From positions 2,232,001-2,296,000 of the forward strand of contig CBDBHH010000005.1 of the NCBI GenBank assembly GCA_965205535.1: DNA of 64,000 bases, in the 5' to 3' direction. Source of the DNA: UBA8079 sp965205535 (lineage in GTDB: Bacteria > Pseudomonadota > Alphaproteobacteria > UBA6615). Below the pieces are notes generated by a model, which was not told the DNA's origin, made no database searches, and saw nothing but the letters and a program-made list of their open reading frames with translations. Of this stretch, positions 47,133-57,427 are shown piece after piece; position 1 is the stretch's first letter, and every line of letters starts with the position of its first letter. The translations under genes and the position numbers were made by a program.

Positions 47133-50100
47133 TTGCGTAAAACGAACAACATTTCCCCGGCGAATGCCGCCTCGAACACGCTCTACAGCGGCGTGAAGCC
47201 TGCGCAGGGTCTCTACAACCCGGCGCATGAGCACGATGCCTGCGGCATCGGCATGATCTGCTCGATCCGCAACGAGCGCAGCCGGAAGGTCGTCGAAGAC
47301 GGCCTCAATATTCTTTGCAACCTCGAGCATCGTGGCGCCGTGGGCGCGGACCCGAAGGCCGGTGACGGCGCGGGGATCCTGATCCAGTTGCCGCACGAGT
47401 TTTTCGCAGCCGAAGTCGAAGGCCTCGGCTTTGAACTGCCGCAGCCGAACCATTACGGCGTCGCGCATCTCTTCCTGCCGCGTGACTCCGCACAACAAGA
47501 ACTGGTCGCGGCAGCCTACCAGGCGGCCGCAGAACGCGAAGGCATGTCAATTCTCGGCTGGCGCGACGTGCCGGTTGATTCCTCCATTCTCGGTGAGAGC
47601 GTGAAGCCGACAGAACCGATGCACCGACAGGTGTTCATCGCACGCGGCGAGAACATCGCCGACGATGACGGGTTCGAGCGCAAGCTCTATGTCATGCGGA
47701 AATCCGCGTCGAGCTACATTCGGGCGAACTATCCGGACTGGGCCGGCGAATATTATCCGGCGTCCTGTTCGTCGCGCACGATTGTGTACAAGGGCCTCGT
47801 TCTCGCTGACGGGGTGGTGCAGTACTACAAGGATCTGCAGGACGAGCGCGTGATTTCCGCCCTGGCCCTGGTGCATCAGCGTTTCTCCACCAACACCTTT
47901 CCGTCATGGCCGCTGGCCCATCCGTATCGGATGATTTGCCACAACGGCGAGATCAACACCCTGCGCGGCAACAACAACTGGATGGCCGCACGTCAGGCGA
48001 CGATGTCGTCCCCGATATTCGGCGACGACATGGAGAAGCTCTGGCCGATCTCCTATGAGGGGCAGTCGGATTCGGCCTGTTTCGACAATGCGCTGGAGCT
48101 GCTCTACCAGGGCGGATACTCCCTGCCGCATGCGATGATGATGATGATTCCCGAAGCGTGGGCCGGGAATCCGTTGATGGATGACCAGTTGCGTTCCTTC
48201 TACGAGTACCACGCGGCATTGATGGAGCCGTGGGACGGGCCGGCGGCGATCGCGTTTACCGATGGCAAGGTTATCGGTGCGACGCTGGACCGCAATGGAT
48301 TGCGCCCGGCACGCTATCTCGAGACCAAGGACGGCTTTGTGCTGCTCGCGTCCGAAATGGGCGTGCTCGATATCCCGGAAGAGAATATCGCGCGCAAATG
48401 GCGCCTGCAGCCCGGCAAGATGCTGCTGATCGACCTCGAGAAGGGTAAAACCATCTCGGACGAGGATCTGAAGACCGAGCTCGTCGCGAGCCACCCCTAC
48501 AGGGAATGGCTGGCGAACACGCAGATCCGCGTTCGTGACCTGCCCGACGTTGGCCGTCCGCCGGCAGTTTCCCAGACACCGTTGCTGAAGCGTCAGCAAG
48601 CGTTTGGCTATACCGAGGAAGATCTCAAATTCCTGATGATGCCGATGGCCCATACCGGGCAGGAGGCGACGGGTGCCATGGGCACGGACACGCCGATTTC
48701 CGCCCTGTCGTCCCGATCCAAACCGCTCGCATCCTATTTCAAGCAGCTTTTCGCCCAGGTCACGAACCCGCCGATCGACCCGATCCGCGAGGAAATCGTG
48801 ATGTCGCTGGTCTCTTTCATCGGGCCGCGTCCGAACCTGCTGGATCTTGAAGGCACGTCGACGCTGAAACGACTGGAAGTGCGCCAACCGATTATCTCCA
48901 ACAGTGGTTTGGAGAAAGTTCGGGCGATCGGTGACATCGCCGACAACCAGTTCATGACCCAGACCCTCGATATCACCTATGGCGTGGCGCGCGGTGCGTC
49001 ATACATGGAAGAGGCGATCGAGAATATCTGCAAACGCGCCGAGGAGAGTGTCGGCCAGGGCTACAACATCATCATTCTCTCGGACCGTTTGGTGGGGCCG
49101 GACCGGGTGGCGGTCCCGTCGCTTCTGGCGACATCGGCGGTGCATCATTATCTGATCCGCAAGGGCCTGCGCACGTCAGTGGGCCTCGTGGTTGAAACCG
49201 GGGAGGCGCGCGAGGTCCAGCATTTCGCAACCCTGGCCGGGTTCGGCGCCGAAGCGATCAACCCCTGGCTTGCCTTCGAAACGCTTGAGGACCTGCGTGA
49301 CAAGTTCGACGACGACCTCAGCATCGAGGAAATCAACCGCAGCTTCATCAAGGGGCTCTGCAAGGGCCTGCTGAAGGTCATGTCGAAGATGGGCATTTCG
49401 ACCTATCAGTCCTATTGCGGCGCGCAGATATTTGACGCGGTCGGCCTGAAGTCGTCATTCGTAGAGAAATACTTCACCGGGACCCACACGGCCGTCGAGG
49501 GTGTGGGGCTCGAGGAAATCGCCCGCGAGACGCTGGAGCGTCATGCCCAGGCGTTCGGCAACGACCCGGTCTACAAGGGCGCGCTCGATGTGGGCGGGGA
49601 ATACGCGTTCCGCATTCGCGGCGAAAAGCACGCCTGGACGCCCCAGACGGTCGCGGACCTACAGCACGCGGTGCGTGGTGATCTGCCTGACAAGTATCGG
49701 TCCTACGCAGCGGCGATCAACGAGCAGGATGCGGAACACATGACCCTGCGCGGGCTGTTCCGTCTCAAATCGACCGAGGAATCCGGACGGAAGCCTGTGC
49801 CACTCGACGAGGTCGAACCGGCCGCCGATATCGTGAAGCGCTTCGCGACGGGCGCCATGTCGTTCGGCTCCATCAGCCGTGAGGCACATACCAATCTGGC
49901 GATCGCGATGAACCGGATCGGCGGCAAGTCGAACACCGGTGAGGGGGGTGAGGAAGTTGACCGTTTCACGCCCATGGACAACGGCGATTCCATGCGGTCC
50001 GCGATCAAACAGGTCGCATCGGGCCGGTTTGGCGTGACGACTGAGTATCTCGTCAATTCCGACATGATTCAGATCAAGATGGCCCAGGGCGCTAAGCCCG

Positions 50101-51824
50101 GAGAGGGCGGTCAGCTGCCGGGCCACAAGGTCGATGCGGTGATTGCCAAGGTGCGGCACTCCACGGCGGGTGTCGGGCTCATTTCACCGCCGCCCCATCA
50201 CGACATCTACTCGATCGAGGATCTGGCGCAGCTGATCTTCGATCTGAAGAACACCAACTCCAGCGCCGATATCAGCGTCAAACTGGTCTCGGAAGTCGGG
50301 GTCGGGACGGTTGCGGCGGGCGTGTCCAAGGCGCGTGCCGACCATGTCACGATTTCGGGCTTTGAGGGCGGGACGGGCGCCTCGCCGCTGACGTCGATCA
50401 AGCATGCGGGCTCACCCTGGGAGATCGGTTTGGCCGAGACCCAGCAAACACTCGTGATGAATGACTTGCGCGGACGTATCTCGGTGCAGGTCGATGGCGG
50501 TCTGCGAACCGGCCGCGACGTGGTCGTGGGCGCGTTGCTGGGGGCAGACGAGTTCGGCTTCGCCACGGCACCCCTGATCGCGTCGGGCTGCATCATGATG
50601 CGCAAATGCCATCTGAACACCTGCCCGGTCGGCATCGCCACCCAGGACCCGCAACTCCGCAAGAAGTTCACGGGCAAGCCCGAGCATGTGGTGAACTACT
50701 TCTTCTATGTTGCGGAGGAAGTGCGCGAGATGATGGCCGCAATGGGCTTCCGGACCGTAAACGAGATGATCGGTCAGACCGATATGCTCGACACGGACGC
50801 CGCGATTGATCACTGGAAGGCCAAGGGACTGGATTTCGGGAAGCTGTTTTTCAAGCCGGCCGAAGCGGACCATGTCGATGTCCATCGCACGATCGATCAG
50901 GATCATCCGATCAAGGACATTCTGGATCGGAAATTCATCGAGGCAGCAAAGTCGGCAATTGAAGACGGCACTTCTGTTCAGGCGGAGTTCCCGATCCGAA
51001 ATACCGATCGCACGACCGGCACCATGCTGTCGGGTGAGATTGCGAAGAAATATGGCCATGCCGGCCTGCCGGAAGACACGATCTGGATGAAGCTGAAGGG
51101 CGTGGCGGGGCAGAGCTTCGGCGCGTGGGTGGCGCATGGCGTGACCCTCGACCTGGAGGGCGAGGCCAATGATTACGTCGGCAAGGGCCTTTCGGGCGGC
51201 AAGCTAATCGTACGCCCGGCACCTGAAAGCGGCATCAACCCGGACGAAAGCATGATTGTCGGCAACACGGTGCTGTATGGCGCGGTGACCGGGGAATGCT
51301 ATTTCCGGGGGATTGCCGGCGAACGCTTTGCGGTGCGCAATTCCGGCGCGATCGCCGTGGTCGAGGGCACCGGTGATCATGGCTGCGAATACATGACGGG
51401 CGGCATCGTGGTGGTACTTGGTGATACCGGGCGCAACTTCGCCGCGGGCATGTCGGGCGGTATCGCCTATGTGCTCGATGAGGACGGCGATTTCGAGGGG
51501 CGCTGCAACCTTGCGATGGTTGATCTGGAGCCGATCGAGGGTGAGGCCGAGGAAATGGAAAAACTGCATCTCTCGGACAATGAATCCCACGGTCTGGTGG
51601 ATGTCGGGTCCGACATGACGCGGTTTGATGCCGAGCGTTTGCGACAGCTGATCCAGAACCATGCGCATTACACGGCGTCGACCCGTGCGCAGCAGATTCT
51701 GGACAATTGGGACGAGTATTTGCCGAAGTTCGTGAAGGTCATGCCGGTCGAGTATCGCCGGGCCCTGCAGGAAATGCAGGTCGAGCAGACAGGCGAAATG
51801 AACATCGGTTTGCGGAGGGGCTAA
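47133..51824 (+). CDS. gltB: Glutamate synthase (NADPH) large subunit
   Basis: A 1563-residue subunit that transfers the amide of glutamine to 2-oxoglutarate, giving two glutamates. A short propeptide precedes the N-terminal nucleophile cysteine of the glutaminase domain (EHDACGIGMI, near residue 37). Then come the central domain, the FMN/3Fe-4S synthase domain (GGKSNTGEGGE, MRKCHLNTCPVGIATQDPQLR) and the C-terminal beta-helix (GLSGGKLIVRP, EGTGDHGCEYMTGG). The start is TTG at 47133, forced by an in-frame TAG two codons earlier; GTG at 47193 is an alternative. It shares one base with gltD (TAATG). Confidence 0.97.
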   Translation: MRKTNNISPANAASNTLYSGVKPAQGLYNPAHEHDACGIGMICSIRNERSRKVVEDGLNILCNLEHRGAVGADPKAGDGAGILIQLPHEFFAAEVEGLGFELPQPNHYGVAHLFLPRDSAQQELVAAAYQAAAEREGMSILGWRDVPVDSSILGESVKPTEPMHRQVFIARGENIADDDGFERKLYVMRKSASSYIRANYPDWAGEYYPASCSSRTIVYKGLVLADGVVQYYKDLQDERVISALALVHQRFSTNTFPSWPLAHPYRMICHNGEINTLRGNNNWMAARQATMSSPIFGDDMEKLWPISYEGQSDSACFDNALELLYQGGYSLPHAMMMMIPEAWAGNPLMDDQLRSFYEYHAALMEPWDGPAAIAFTDGKVIGATLDRNGLRPARYLETKDGFVLLASEMGVLDIPEENIARKWRLQPGKMLLIDLEKGKTISDEDLKTELVASHPYREWLANTQIRVRDLPDVGRPPAVSQTPLLKRQQAFGYTEEDLKFLMMPMAHTGQEATGAMGTDTPISALSSRSKPLASYFKQLFAQVTNPPIDPIREEIVMSLVSFIGPRPNLLDLEGTSTLKRLEVRQPIISNSGLEKVRAIGDIADNQFMTQTLDITYGVARGASYMEEAIENICKRAEESVGQGYNIIILSDRLVGPDRVAVPSLLATSAVHHYLIRKGLRTSVGLVVETGEAREVQHFATLAGFGAEAINPWLAFETLEDLRDKFDDDLSIEEINRSFIKGLCKGLLKVMSKMGISTYQSYCGAQIFDAVGLKSSFVEKYFTGTHTAVEGVGLEEIARETLERHAQAFGNDPVYKGALDVGGEYAFRIRGEKHAWTPQTVADLQHAVRGDLPDKYRSYAAAINEQDAEHMTLRGLFRLKSTEESGRKPVPLDEVEPAADIVKRFATGAMSFGSISREAHTNLAIAMNRIGGKSNTGEGGEEVDRFTPMDNGDSMRSAIKQVASGRFGVTTEYLVNSDMIQIKMAQGAKPGEGGQLPGHKVDAVIAKVRHSTAGVGLISPPPHHDIYSIEDLAQLIFDLKNTNSSADISVKLVSEVGVGTVAAGVSKARADHVTISGFEGGTGASPLTSIKHAGSPWEIGLAETQQTLVMNDLRGRISVQVDGGLRTGRDVVVGALLGADEFGFATAPLIASGCIMMRKCHLNTCPVGIATQDPQLRKKFTGKPEHVVNYFFYVAEEVREMMAAMGFRTVNEMIGQTDMLDTDAAIDHWKAKGLDFGKLFFKPAEADHVDVHRTIDQDHPIKDILDRKFIEAAKSAIEDGTSVQAEFPIRNTDRTTGTMLSGEIAKKYGHAGLPEDTIWMKLKGVAGQSFGAWVAHGVTLDLEGEANDYVGKGLSGGKLIVRPAPESGINPDESMIVGNTVLYGAVTGECYFRGIAGERFAVRNSGAIAVVEGTGDHGCEYMTGGIVVVLGDTGRNFAAGMSGGIAYVLDEDGDFEGRCNLAMVDLEPIEGEAEEMEKLHLSDNESHGLVDVGSDMTRFDAERLRQLIQNHAHYTASTRAQQILDNWDEYLPKFVKVMPVEYRRALQEMQVEQTGEMNIGLRRG

Positions 51825-53245
51825 TGGGCAAGGTTACGGGTTTTATCGAGATCGAGCGGCACGACCGCACCTATAAACCGGCCGCGGATCGTATCCGGAA
51901 TTATAAGGAGTTCGTGATTCCGCTCGAGGAGCGTGATCTTGAACGCCAGGCGGCACGCTGCATGGATTGCGGTATTCCGTTTTGCCATAACGGCTGCCCG
52001 GTCAATAACCAGATCCCCGACTGGAATGACCTTGTGTACAACGCCGACTGGGAAGAGGCGTCGCGCAACCTGCATTCGACGAACAACTTCCCCGAATTCA
52101 CCGGCCGGATTTGCCCCGCGCCCTGCGAGGCGGCCTGTACACTCAACATCGATGACAACCCGGTCACCATCAAGACGATCGAATGCGCGATCGTCGACAG
52201 GGCCTGGGATGAAGGGTGGATCACGCCCCAGATTCCGGAAACGAAGACCGGCAAGAAGATCGCGATTGTCGGCGCGGGTCCGGCCGGTATGGCGGCGGCC
52301 CAGCAGCTCGCGCGCGCGGGCCATGATGTACATCTGTTCGAGAAGAACGAGGCTCCCGGTGGGCTGCTTCGTTTCGGCATTCCCGATTTCAAGATGGAAA
52401 AACATCTGATCGACCGCCGTATGGAACAGATGATCGCCGAAGGTGTAACCCTCCATTGCGGTGTGCATGTGGGCGTGGATATCACCGCGGCTGAGCTCGA
52501 CACCCAGCATGACGCGGTTCTGCTCTGTGGTGGGTCGGAAGCGCCGCGCGATCTTCCGGTCGATGGACGCGATCTCGATGGTGTTCATTTCGCCATGGAT
52601 TTTCTGCCACAGCAAAACCGACGTGTCGCGGGCAGCAACCAGGACGGCGATGTCGAACCGATCCTGGCCACACAGAAGAATGTGGTCGTTATTGGCGGCG
52701 GTGATACGGGCTCTGATTGTATTGGTACGTCGATCCGGCAGGGTGCGCTATCGGTTGTTCAGCTCGAAATCATGCCGGAACCGCCCGAGAAGGAAGACAA
52801 AGGCCTGACATGGCCGAATTGGCCGCTCAAGATGCGCACATCGTCGAGCCAGGCCGAGGGTGCGGAGCGTGATTTTTCCGTCACGACCACCAGCATCGGC
52901 GGGGACAATGGGCGTGTCACTCACATCAATTGCCAGCGCGTCGATGAGAAGTTCCAGCCGGTTCCGGGTACCGAATTCGAACTCAAGGCCGATCTCGTCT
53001 TGTTGGCCATGGGTTTCCTGCATCCGGTGGCTGAGGGCATGCTTCGCGAGTTGGATGTCGATCTCGATGAGCGCGGCAACGTGAAGGCGGATACCGAGGC
53101 CTATCGAACATCGCGGGACAAAATCTTCACCGCCGGTGATATGCGCCGCGGCCAGTCGCTGGTTGTTTGGGCCATTCGCGAAGGCCGCCAGGCCGCGCGC
53201 GCGGTCGACGCATTCCTGATGGGTAGCTCGGTGCTGCCGCGCTAG
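51824..53245 (+). CDS. gltD: Glutamate synthase (NADPH) small subunit
   Basis: A 473-residue flavoprotein that passes electrons from NADPH to GltB. N-terminal cysteines for the 4Fe-4S clusters are in CMDCGIPFCHNGCPVNNQIP and CPAPCEAACTLN; the FAD motif is GAGPAGMAAAQQLA and the NADPH motif GGGDTGSDCIGTSIR. The start overlaps the gltB stop, so the two are coupled. Confidence 0.97.
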   Translation: MGKVTGFIEIERHDRTYKPAADRIRNYKEFVIPLEERDLERQAARCMDCGIPFCHNGCPVNNQIPDWNDLVYNADWEEASRNLHSTNNFPEFTGRICPAPCEAACTLNIDDNPVTIKTIECAIVDRAWDEGWITPQIPETKTGKKIAIVGAGPAGMAAAQQLARAGHDVHLFEKNEAPGGLLRFGIPDFKMEKHLIDRRMEQMIAEGVTLHCGVHVGVDITAAELDTQHDAVLLCGGSEAPRDLPVDGRDLDGVHFAMDFLPQQNRRVAGSNQDGDVEPILATQKNVVVIGGGDTGSDCIGTSIRQGALSVVQLEIMPEPPEKEDKGLTWPNWPLKMRTSSSQAEGAERDFSVTTTSIGGDNGRVTHINCQRVDEKFQPVPGTEFELKADLVLLAMGFLHPVAEGMLRELDVDLDERGNVKADTEAYRTSRDKIFTAGDMRRGQSLVVWAIREGRQAARAVDAFLMGSSVLPR

Positions 53246-53327
53246 ACGATGTCGCGTCGGGCAGAGACGGGCACCCGCAGGTGATGATGCGGCGGTTCGT
53301 GGCTTCAATCTCAACTATGAGGTTCCC

Positions 53328-54626
53328 GTGAATAACCCCAAAAACGAAGTTACCTTCTGGTCGGCTGTAGCCATGGGCATTGGCGCCATGGTGGGGGCGG
53401 GTATTTTTGCACTCCTCGGCCAGGCTGGCGCCATCGCGGCGAGCGCGGTTTATATTTCGTTCGTGGTCGCCGGCGGCATCGCCTTGCTCAGTGGCTATTC
53501 CATGGGGCGCCTGGGTGCGCGGTATCCGGCCGCCGGTGGCATCGTCGAGTATCTCGTGCGTGGTTTCGGGTCGGGCCGATTTTCCGGCGCGATGAGCTTG
53601 ATGATGTACATCTCCGCGCTGGTGTCCATTTCGCTGGTGGCGCGGACCTTTGGGTCCTATGCGGACGCGCTCCTGCCTGCCGGCGCACCCAAATTCATGG
53701 TGGAAATATTCTCCGGCGCCGTTGTTGTGCTGTTCATGGCGATCAACCTCGCCGGGGCGCGCTCCATGACCCGCATCGAGAACATCATCGTGGTTGCCAA
53801 ATTGTCGGTGCTGGTGATTTTTGCGGTTGTCGGCATGACGTTCATCTCGCCCGATCGGTTGGCGCCATCATCCTATCCGCCTGTCACCAGTATTCTCTCC
53901 ACGGTTGCTCTCACCTTCTTTGCCTATGAGGGATTCCGATTCATTACCAATGCGGCGGCCGATATGCGCGACCCGGTCCGTATGTTGCCGCGGGCGATCA
54001 TCACGTCGATTGTCCTGGTGATGATCGTCTATGTGGGTATCGCCATTGTCGTGTTTGGCAATCTCCCGCCCGAGAAGGTCATCGCCGCTAAGGATTTCGC
54101 GTTGGCCGAGGCCGCACGACCCGTGTTCGGGCATGTCGGGTTCACGATCATTTCGATCACGGCCCTGTTTGCCACGGCATCGGCGATCAATGCCGGTTTA
54201 TATGCAATCTCCAATGTGTCCTACCAGCTGGCCAAGGAAGGTGAACTTCCGGCCGCTTTCGCCCGGCCCGTGGGCAGCAATCACGAAGGGCTTATCATCA
54301 GCGCCGTGATCATTGCGATACTGGCCATCTTCCTCGATCTGTCGGCCATTGCGATCATCGGCGCATTGTCGATGCTGATCATTCATCTGACCGTGCATAT
54401 CGGGCATCTGCGCCTGCTCAATGAAACGGGTGCCTCGAAAACGCTGGTTCTCCTCGCCATTATTTCCGCCGGCGCCGCTATCGCACTGGGTGCCTATCAC
54501 CTGGGCACCACGTCACCCTATTTGTTGCTCGGGGTCGGTGGGATCGTTGTGGTCGCGTTTGTTAGCGAGGCCGTGTTGCACAGATTGTCCGGGCGCAGCG
54601 TGAAGGCAAACACCACTGATCAGTGA
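53328..54626 (+). CDS. APC-superfamily amino acid permease
   Basis: A 432-residue inner-membrane protein with about 12 hydrophobic helices. The N-terminal GIGAMVGAGIFALLGQAG is the consensus of APC transporters, and AYEGFRFITNAAADMRDP is the helix 6 unwound region. GTG start with GAGG upstream. Substrate is unknown; placed between gltBD and glutamate decarboxylase, a glutamate/GABA exchanger or importer is an attractive but unproven guess. It ends convergently, overlapping gadB by 7 bases. Confidence 0.9.
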   Translation: MNNPKNEVTFWSAVAMGIGAMVGAGIFALLGQAGAIAASAVYISFVVAGGIALLSGYSMGRLGARYPAAGGIVEYLVRGFGSGRFSGAMSLMMYISALVSISLVARTFGSYADALLPAGAPKFMVEIFSGAVVVLFMAINLAGARSMTRIENIIVVAKLSVLVIFAVVGMTFISPDRLAPSSYPPVTSILSTVALTFFAYEGFRFITNAAADMRDPVRMLPRAIITSIVLVMIVYVGIAIVVFGNLPPEKVIAAKDFALAEAARPVFGHVGFTIISITALFATASAINAGLYAISNVSYQLAKEGELPAAFARPVGSNHEGLIISAVIIAILAIFLDLSAIAIIGALSMLIIHLTVHIGHLRLLNETGASKTLVLLAIISAGAAIALGAYHLGTTSPYLLLGVGGIVVVAFVSEAVLHRLSGRSVKANTTDQ

Positions 54627-56017
54627 TGAAAGCCTGACGCTTCTTCATGGGTCAGCGGTGTGTGCATCGGGTGGTCCTTGAAATAGTCGAGTGCGCCCTG
54701 GATATCGTTCATCAACAGCGACGCCAGGTCCCGGCTAACGCCGTGGCGGACGAGGATTCGCTGAATCGCCTGATCCTCGCAGTTCGCCGGTAACGTGTAG
54801 GCAGGTACCTGCCAGCCGCGGGTGCTGAGACGATCGGCGAGATCGTACAGGCTGAACCCGGGGTCGACGCCGTCTTTCATTTTCCAGCACAGCGCCGGGA
54901 TGCCTTTGCTCATATCCCCGTCATAGATGATCTCGAACGGCCCGAGCTTGGCGATCTCGCCGGCGAGGAACTGCGCGGTGTCGTAGCAGGCAGAATGTAT
55001 CTTGCGGTATCCCTCCCGGCCCAGGCGCAGGAAGTTGTAGTACTGGCACACCACCGATCCGCCCGGCCGCGAGAAGTTGATCGCGATATCGCGCATGTTG
55101 CCGCCCAGATAGTTGACCCAGAAGATCATGTCTTCGGGAAGATCAGCTTCCTCGCGCCATGCAACCCAGCCCACGCCCAGGGGAGCCAGGCCGAACTTGT
55201 GTCCCGACGCGTTGATGGATTTGACCCGCGGCAGGCGGAAATCCCAGACGAGATCAGGCGCGCAGAAGGGCGCGAGAAATGCGCCACTGGCGCCATCGAC
55301 ATGGATCGGGATATCGAGACCGGTTTCAGCCTGTAGCCCGTCGAGGGCGTCCGCCACTTCCTTCACCGGTTCATACACACCATTGAACGTCACGCCGAGC
55401 GTGGGCACGACCCCGATCGTGTTTTCGTCGCACCGCGCGAGCACTTCTTCGGGTGTCATCAGCAACCGGCCTTCTTCCATGGGGATTTCGCGATGTTCGA
55501 TATCCCAATAGCGGGTGAATTTGTGCCAGCAGACCTGGACCGGCCCTGTGATCAAGTTTGGTTTGTCGATAGGCTTTCCGGCGGCCTTTCGGCTTGCCTC
55601 CCAGCGTCGCTTCATCGCCATGCCGCCCAGCATCGCCGCTTCGCTCGACCCGACTGTCGAACAACCAACGGTATTGGCGCCTGAAGGCGAATGCCAAAGA
55701 TCACCAAGCATGTGGACGCAACGTGCCTCGATTTCAGCCGTCTGAGGATACTCGTCCTTGTCCACCATGTTCTTGTTGATGCAATCGTCCATAAGCTGAT
55801 GCAGCTCGGGCTCTTCCCAGGTCTGGCAGAAGGTCGCCAGGTTCTGACGTGCGTTGCCGTCGAGCATCAGTTCGTCGCGAACGACCGCATAAGCGTGGCG
55901 CGGCTCCTGTTCGTCCTCGGGAAACTGATACTTCGGCAAGCTCACCGAAAGATCCACGGAGGCGTAAACCTGGTCCTCGATCTTGTGCTGAATCGATTTC
56001 TTGTCATGCAGTGCCAT
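54620..56017 (-). CDS. gadB: Glutamate decarboxylase
   Basis: A 465-residue PLP enzyme that converts glutamate to GABA with uptake of a proton. PLP lysine is in SINASGHKFGLAPLGVGW; PIHVDGASGAFLAPF and CSTVGSSEAAMLGGMAMKRRWE are family motifs. The C-terminal residues EEASGFHH end in a His pair, similar to the autoinhibitory C-terminal histidine of E. coli GadB. It is transcribed towards the APC permease. In E. coli the GadB/GadC pair confers acid tolerance. Confidence 0.93.
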   Translation of the reverse strand: MALHDKKSIQHKIEDQVYASVDLSVSLPKYQFPEDEQEPRHAYAVVRDELMLDGNARQNLATFCQTWEEPELHQLMDDCINKNMVDKDEYPQTAEIEARCVHMLGDLWHSPSGANTVGCSTVGSSEAAMLGGMAMKRRWEASRKAAGKPIDKPNLITGPVQVCWHKFTRYWDIEHREIPMEEGRLLMTPEEVLARCDENTIGVVPTLGVTFNGVYEPVKEVADALDGLQAETGLDIPIHVDGASGAFLAPFCAPDLVWDFRLPRVKSINASGHKFGLAPLGVGWVAWREEADLPEDMIFWVNYLGGNMRDIAINFSRPGGSVVCQYYNFLRLGREGYRKIHSACYDTAQFLAGEIAKLGPFEIIYDGDMSKGIPALCWKMKDGVDPGFSLYDLADRLSTRGWQVPAYTLPANCEDQAIQRILVRHGVSRDLASLLMNDIQGALDYFKDHPMHTPLTHEEASGFHH

Positions 56018-56054
56018 CGATTATTCTCCCTCTCTAGGAATTTGAACTGACCGG

Positions 56055-57260
56055 TTAACCGTTGCCCGATACGGGAAGTTGGCCCGGCAGCCGAATATTC
56101 TCGCGGGTGATGGATGCGATGTCGTTGACGCCCATCACAGCCATCGTGCGTCGGATCTCCGCGTCAAGGATGTCCAATGCGCGGTTCGCACCGGCTTCAC
56201 CCGCGGCACCGACGCCATAGAGCGTCGCACGGCCGATCGCGATCGCGTCCGCGCCGAGCGCCAACCCCTTCAGTACATCGCTGCCGCGCCGCACGCCGCT
56301 ATCTGCGATGATGGTGGTGCGTCCTCCCACCGCCTCGGCGATGGCCGGGAGTGCGTCCCATGGCGTGATCGAGGTGTCGTTCACATTGCCGGCGTGATTG
56401 GAGACAAAGATTCCGTCCGCACCCATTTCGACGGCATCGACGGCATCATCCGGGTGCAGGATGCCCTTTACCAGAAGCTTGTGCGGCCAGGCATCGCGCA
56501 ACCGGCGCAGGTAGTCCCAGCCCATGGTGTCGTTACGGTTCAGGAAGGACCCGGAGCTTGCCGAGACGTATCCGGTGGCTTCGGCCTTGTCTTCTGCGGG
56601 AATATGAATGTTGGAGAAGGCGGGTAGTCGGCCTTCGCTGAGGAAATAGCGGCCCGCGGTGCCAACCAGCCAACGGGGGTGGCGCAAGCTGTCCACGACG
56701 GTCTTGCGGGTGATGCGCGGCGGGAACACCAAGCCGTTGCGAACGTCGATTTCGCGGTTGTTGTAGACAGGAGAGTCGACGGTGACGACCAGCGCTTCGA
56801 ACCCGGCATCGAGGGCACGCTGGACGGTGACGAAAGCAGCTTCGGGGTTGCGCCAGACGTAGAGCTGGAACCACTGGGTACCGCCGCCATTCTCGATGAC
56901 CTGCTCCATGGCCGTGTTGGAAGTGCTGGCAAGCGTGAACGGGATGTTGGCCCTGGCGGCGGCACGCGCCAGTGCGGTCTCGCCGCGATACCAGACAAAG
57001 CCCGCCGGGCCCGTTGGCCCGATCACGATCGGCAGATCATGCTGTTTGCCCAGCAAGCTGATCGCCGGGTCGCGCGTGGAGACGTCGCGCGGTGCGCGCG
57101 GCATGATCTTGATCCGGTCGAGCGCGTCCCGATTGTCGCGCATGGCGATCTGGTCTTCGCTGCCTTTGTCACAGAAATCAAAAAGAGCCTTGGTGAGCCG
57201 ACGCTTCGCCAAGCGCCGCAGATCATCAATGTTAAGTGCTTGTTTGGACAGGTCGCCCAC
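56055..57260 (-). CDS. lldD: FMN-dependent alpha-hydroxyacid (L-lactate) dehydrogenase
   Basis: A 401-residue FMN enzyme that oxidises L-lactate or a related 2-hydroxyacid to the 2-oxoacid. Starting MGDLSKQALNIDDLRRLAKR, it has FMN-binding IGPTGPAGFVWY, WFQLYVWRNPE, the active-site histidine in SNHAGNVNDTS and the phosphate site DSGVRRGSDVLKGLALGA. I chose GTG at 57260 because GGGGGA lies five bases upstream and longer versions add non-homologous residues. Normal family members have SNHGGRQLD in the catalytic stretch; SNHAGN here is a deviation, so the substrate may differ. Sits 38 bp before gadB. Confidence 0.85.
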   Translation of the reverse strand: MGDLSKQALNIDDLRRLAKRRLTKALFDFCDKGSEDQIAMRDNRDALDRIKIMPRAPRDVSTRDPAISLLGKQHDLPIVIGPTGPAGFVWYRGETALARAAARANIPFTLASTSNTAMEQVIENGGGTQWFQLYVWRNPEAAFVTVQRALDAGFEALVVTVDSPVYNNREIDVRNGLVFPPRITRKTVVDSLRHPRWLVGTAGRYFLSEGRLPAFSNIHIPAEDKAEATGYVSASSGSFLNRNDTMGWDYLRRLRDAWPHKLLVKGILHPDDAVDAVEMGADGIFVSNHAGNVNDTSITPWDALPAIAEAVGGRTTIIADSGVRRGSDVLKGLALGADAIAIGRATLYGVGAAGEAGANRALDILDAEIRRTMAVMGVNDIASITRENIRLPGQLPVSGNG

Positions 57261-57427
57261 GTAAATCCCCCGAATCAGCGTTCCATTATCAGCCGAGCGA
57301 ATAGGGAGCATGCCGCGCGCGGCTGTGCAAGAGTTCGGCGGATTCAAATTGCGCGGAACTGTGTAATTGGCAATTGTGGCAACCTGTCGTTCACAGTTTG
57401 CACAAACATCCATTCAGGGTCATTCAC

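Noticed and set aside
57261..57413. Longer N-terminus for the hydroxyacid dehydrogenase
   Set aside because: The additional residues do not resemble the family, and a GGGGGA site supports GTG at 57260.
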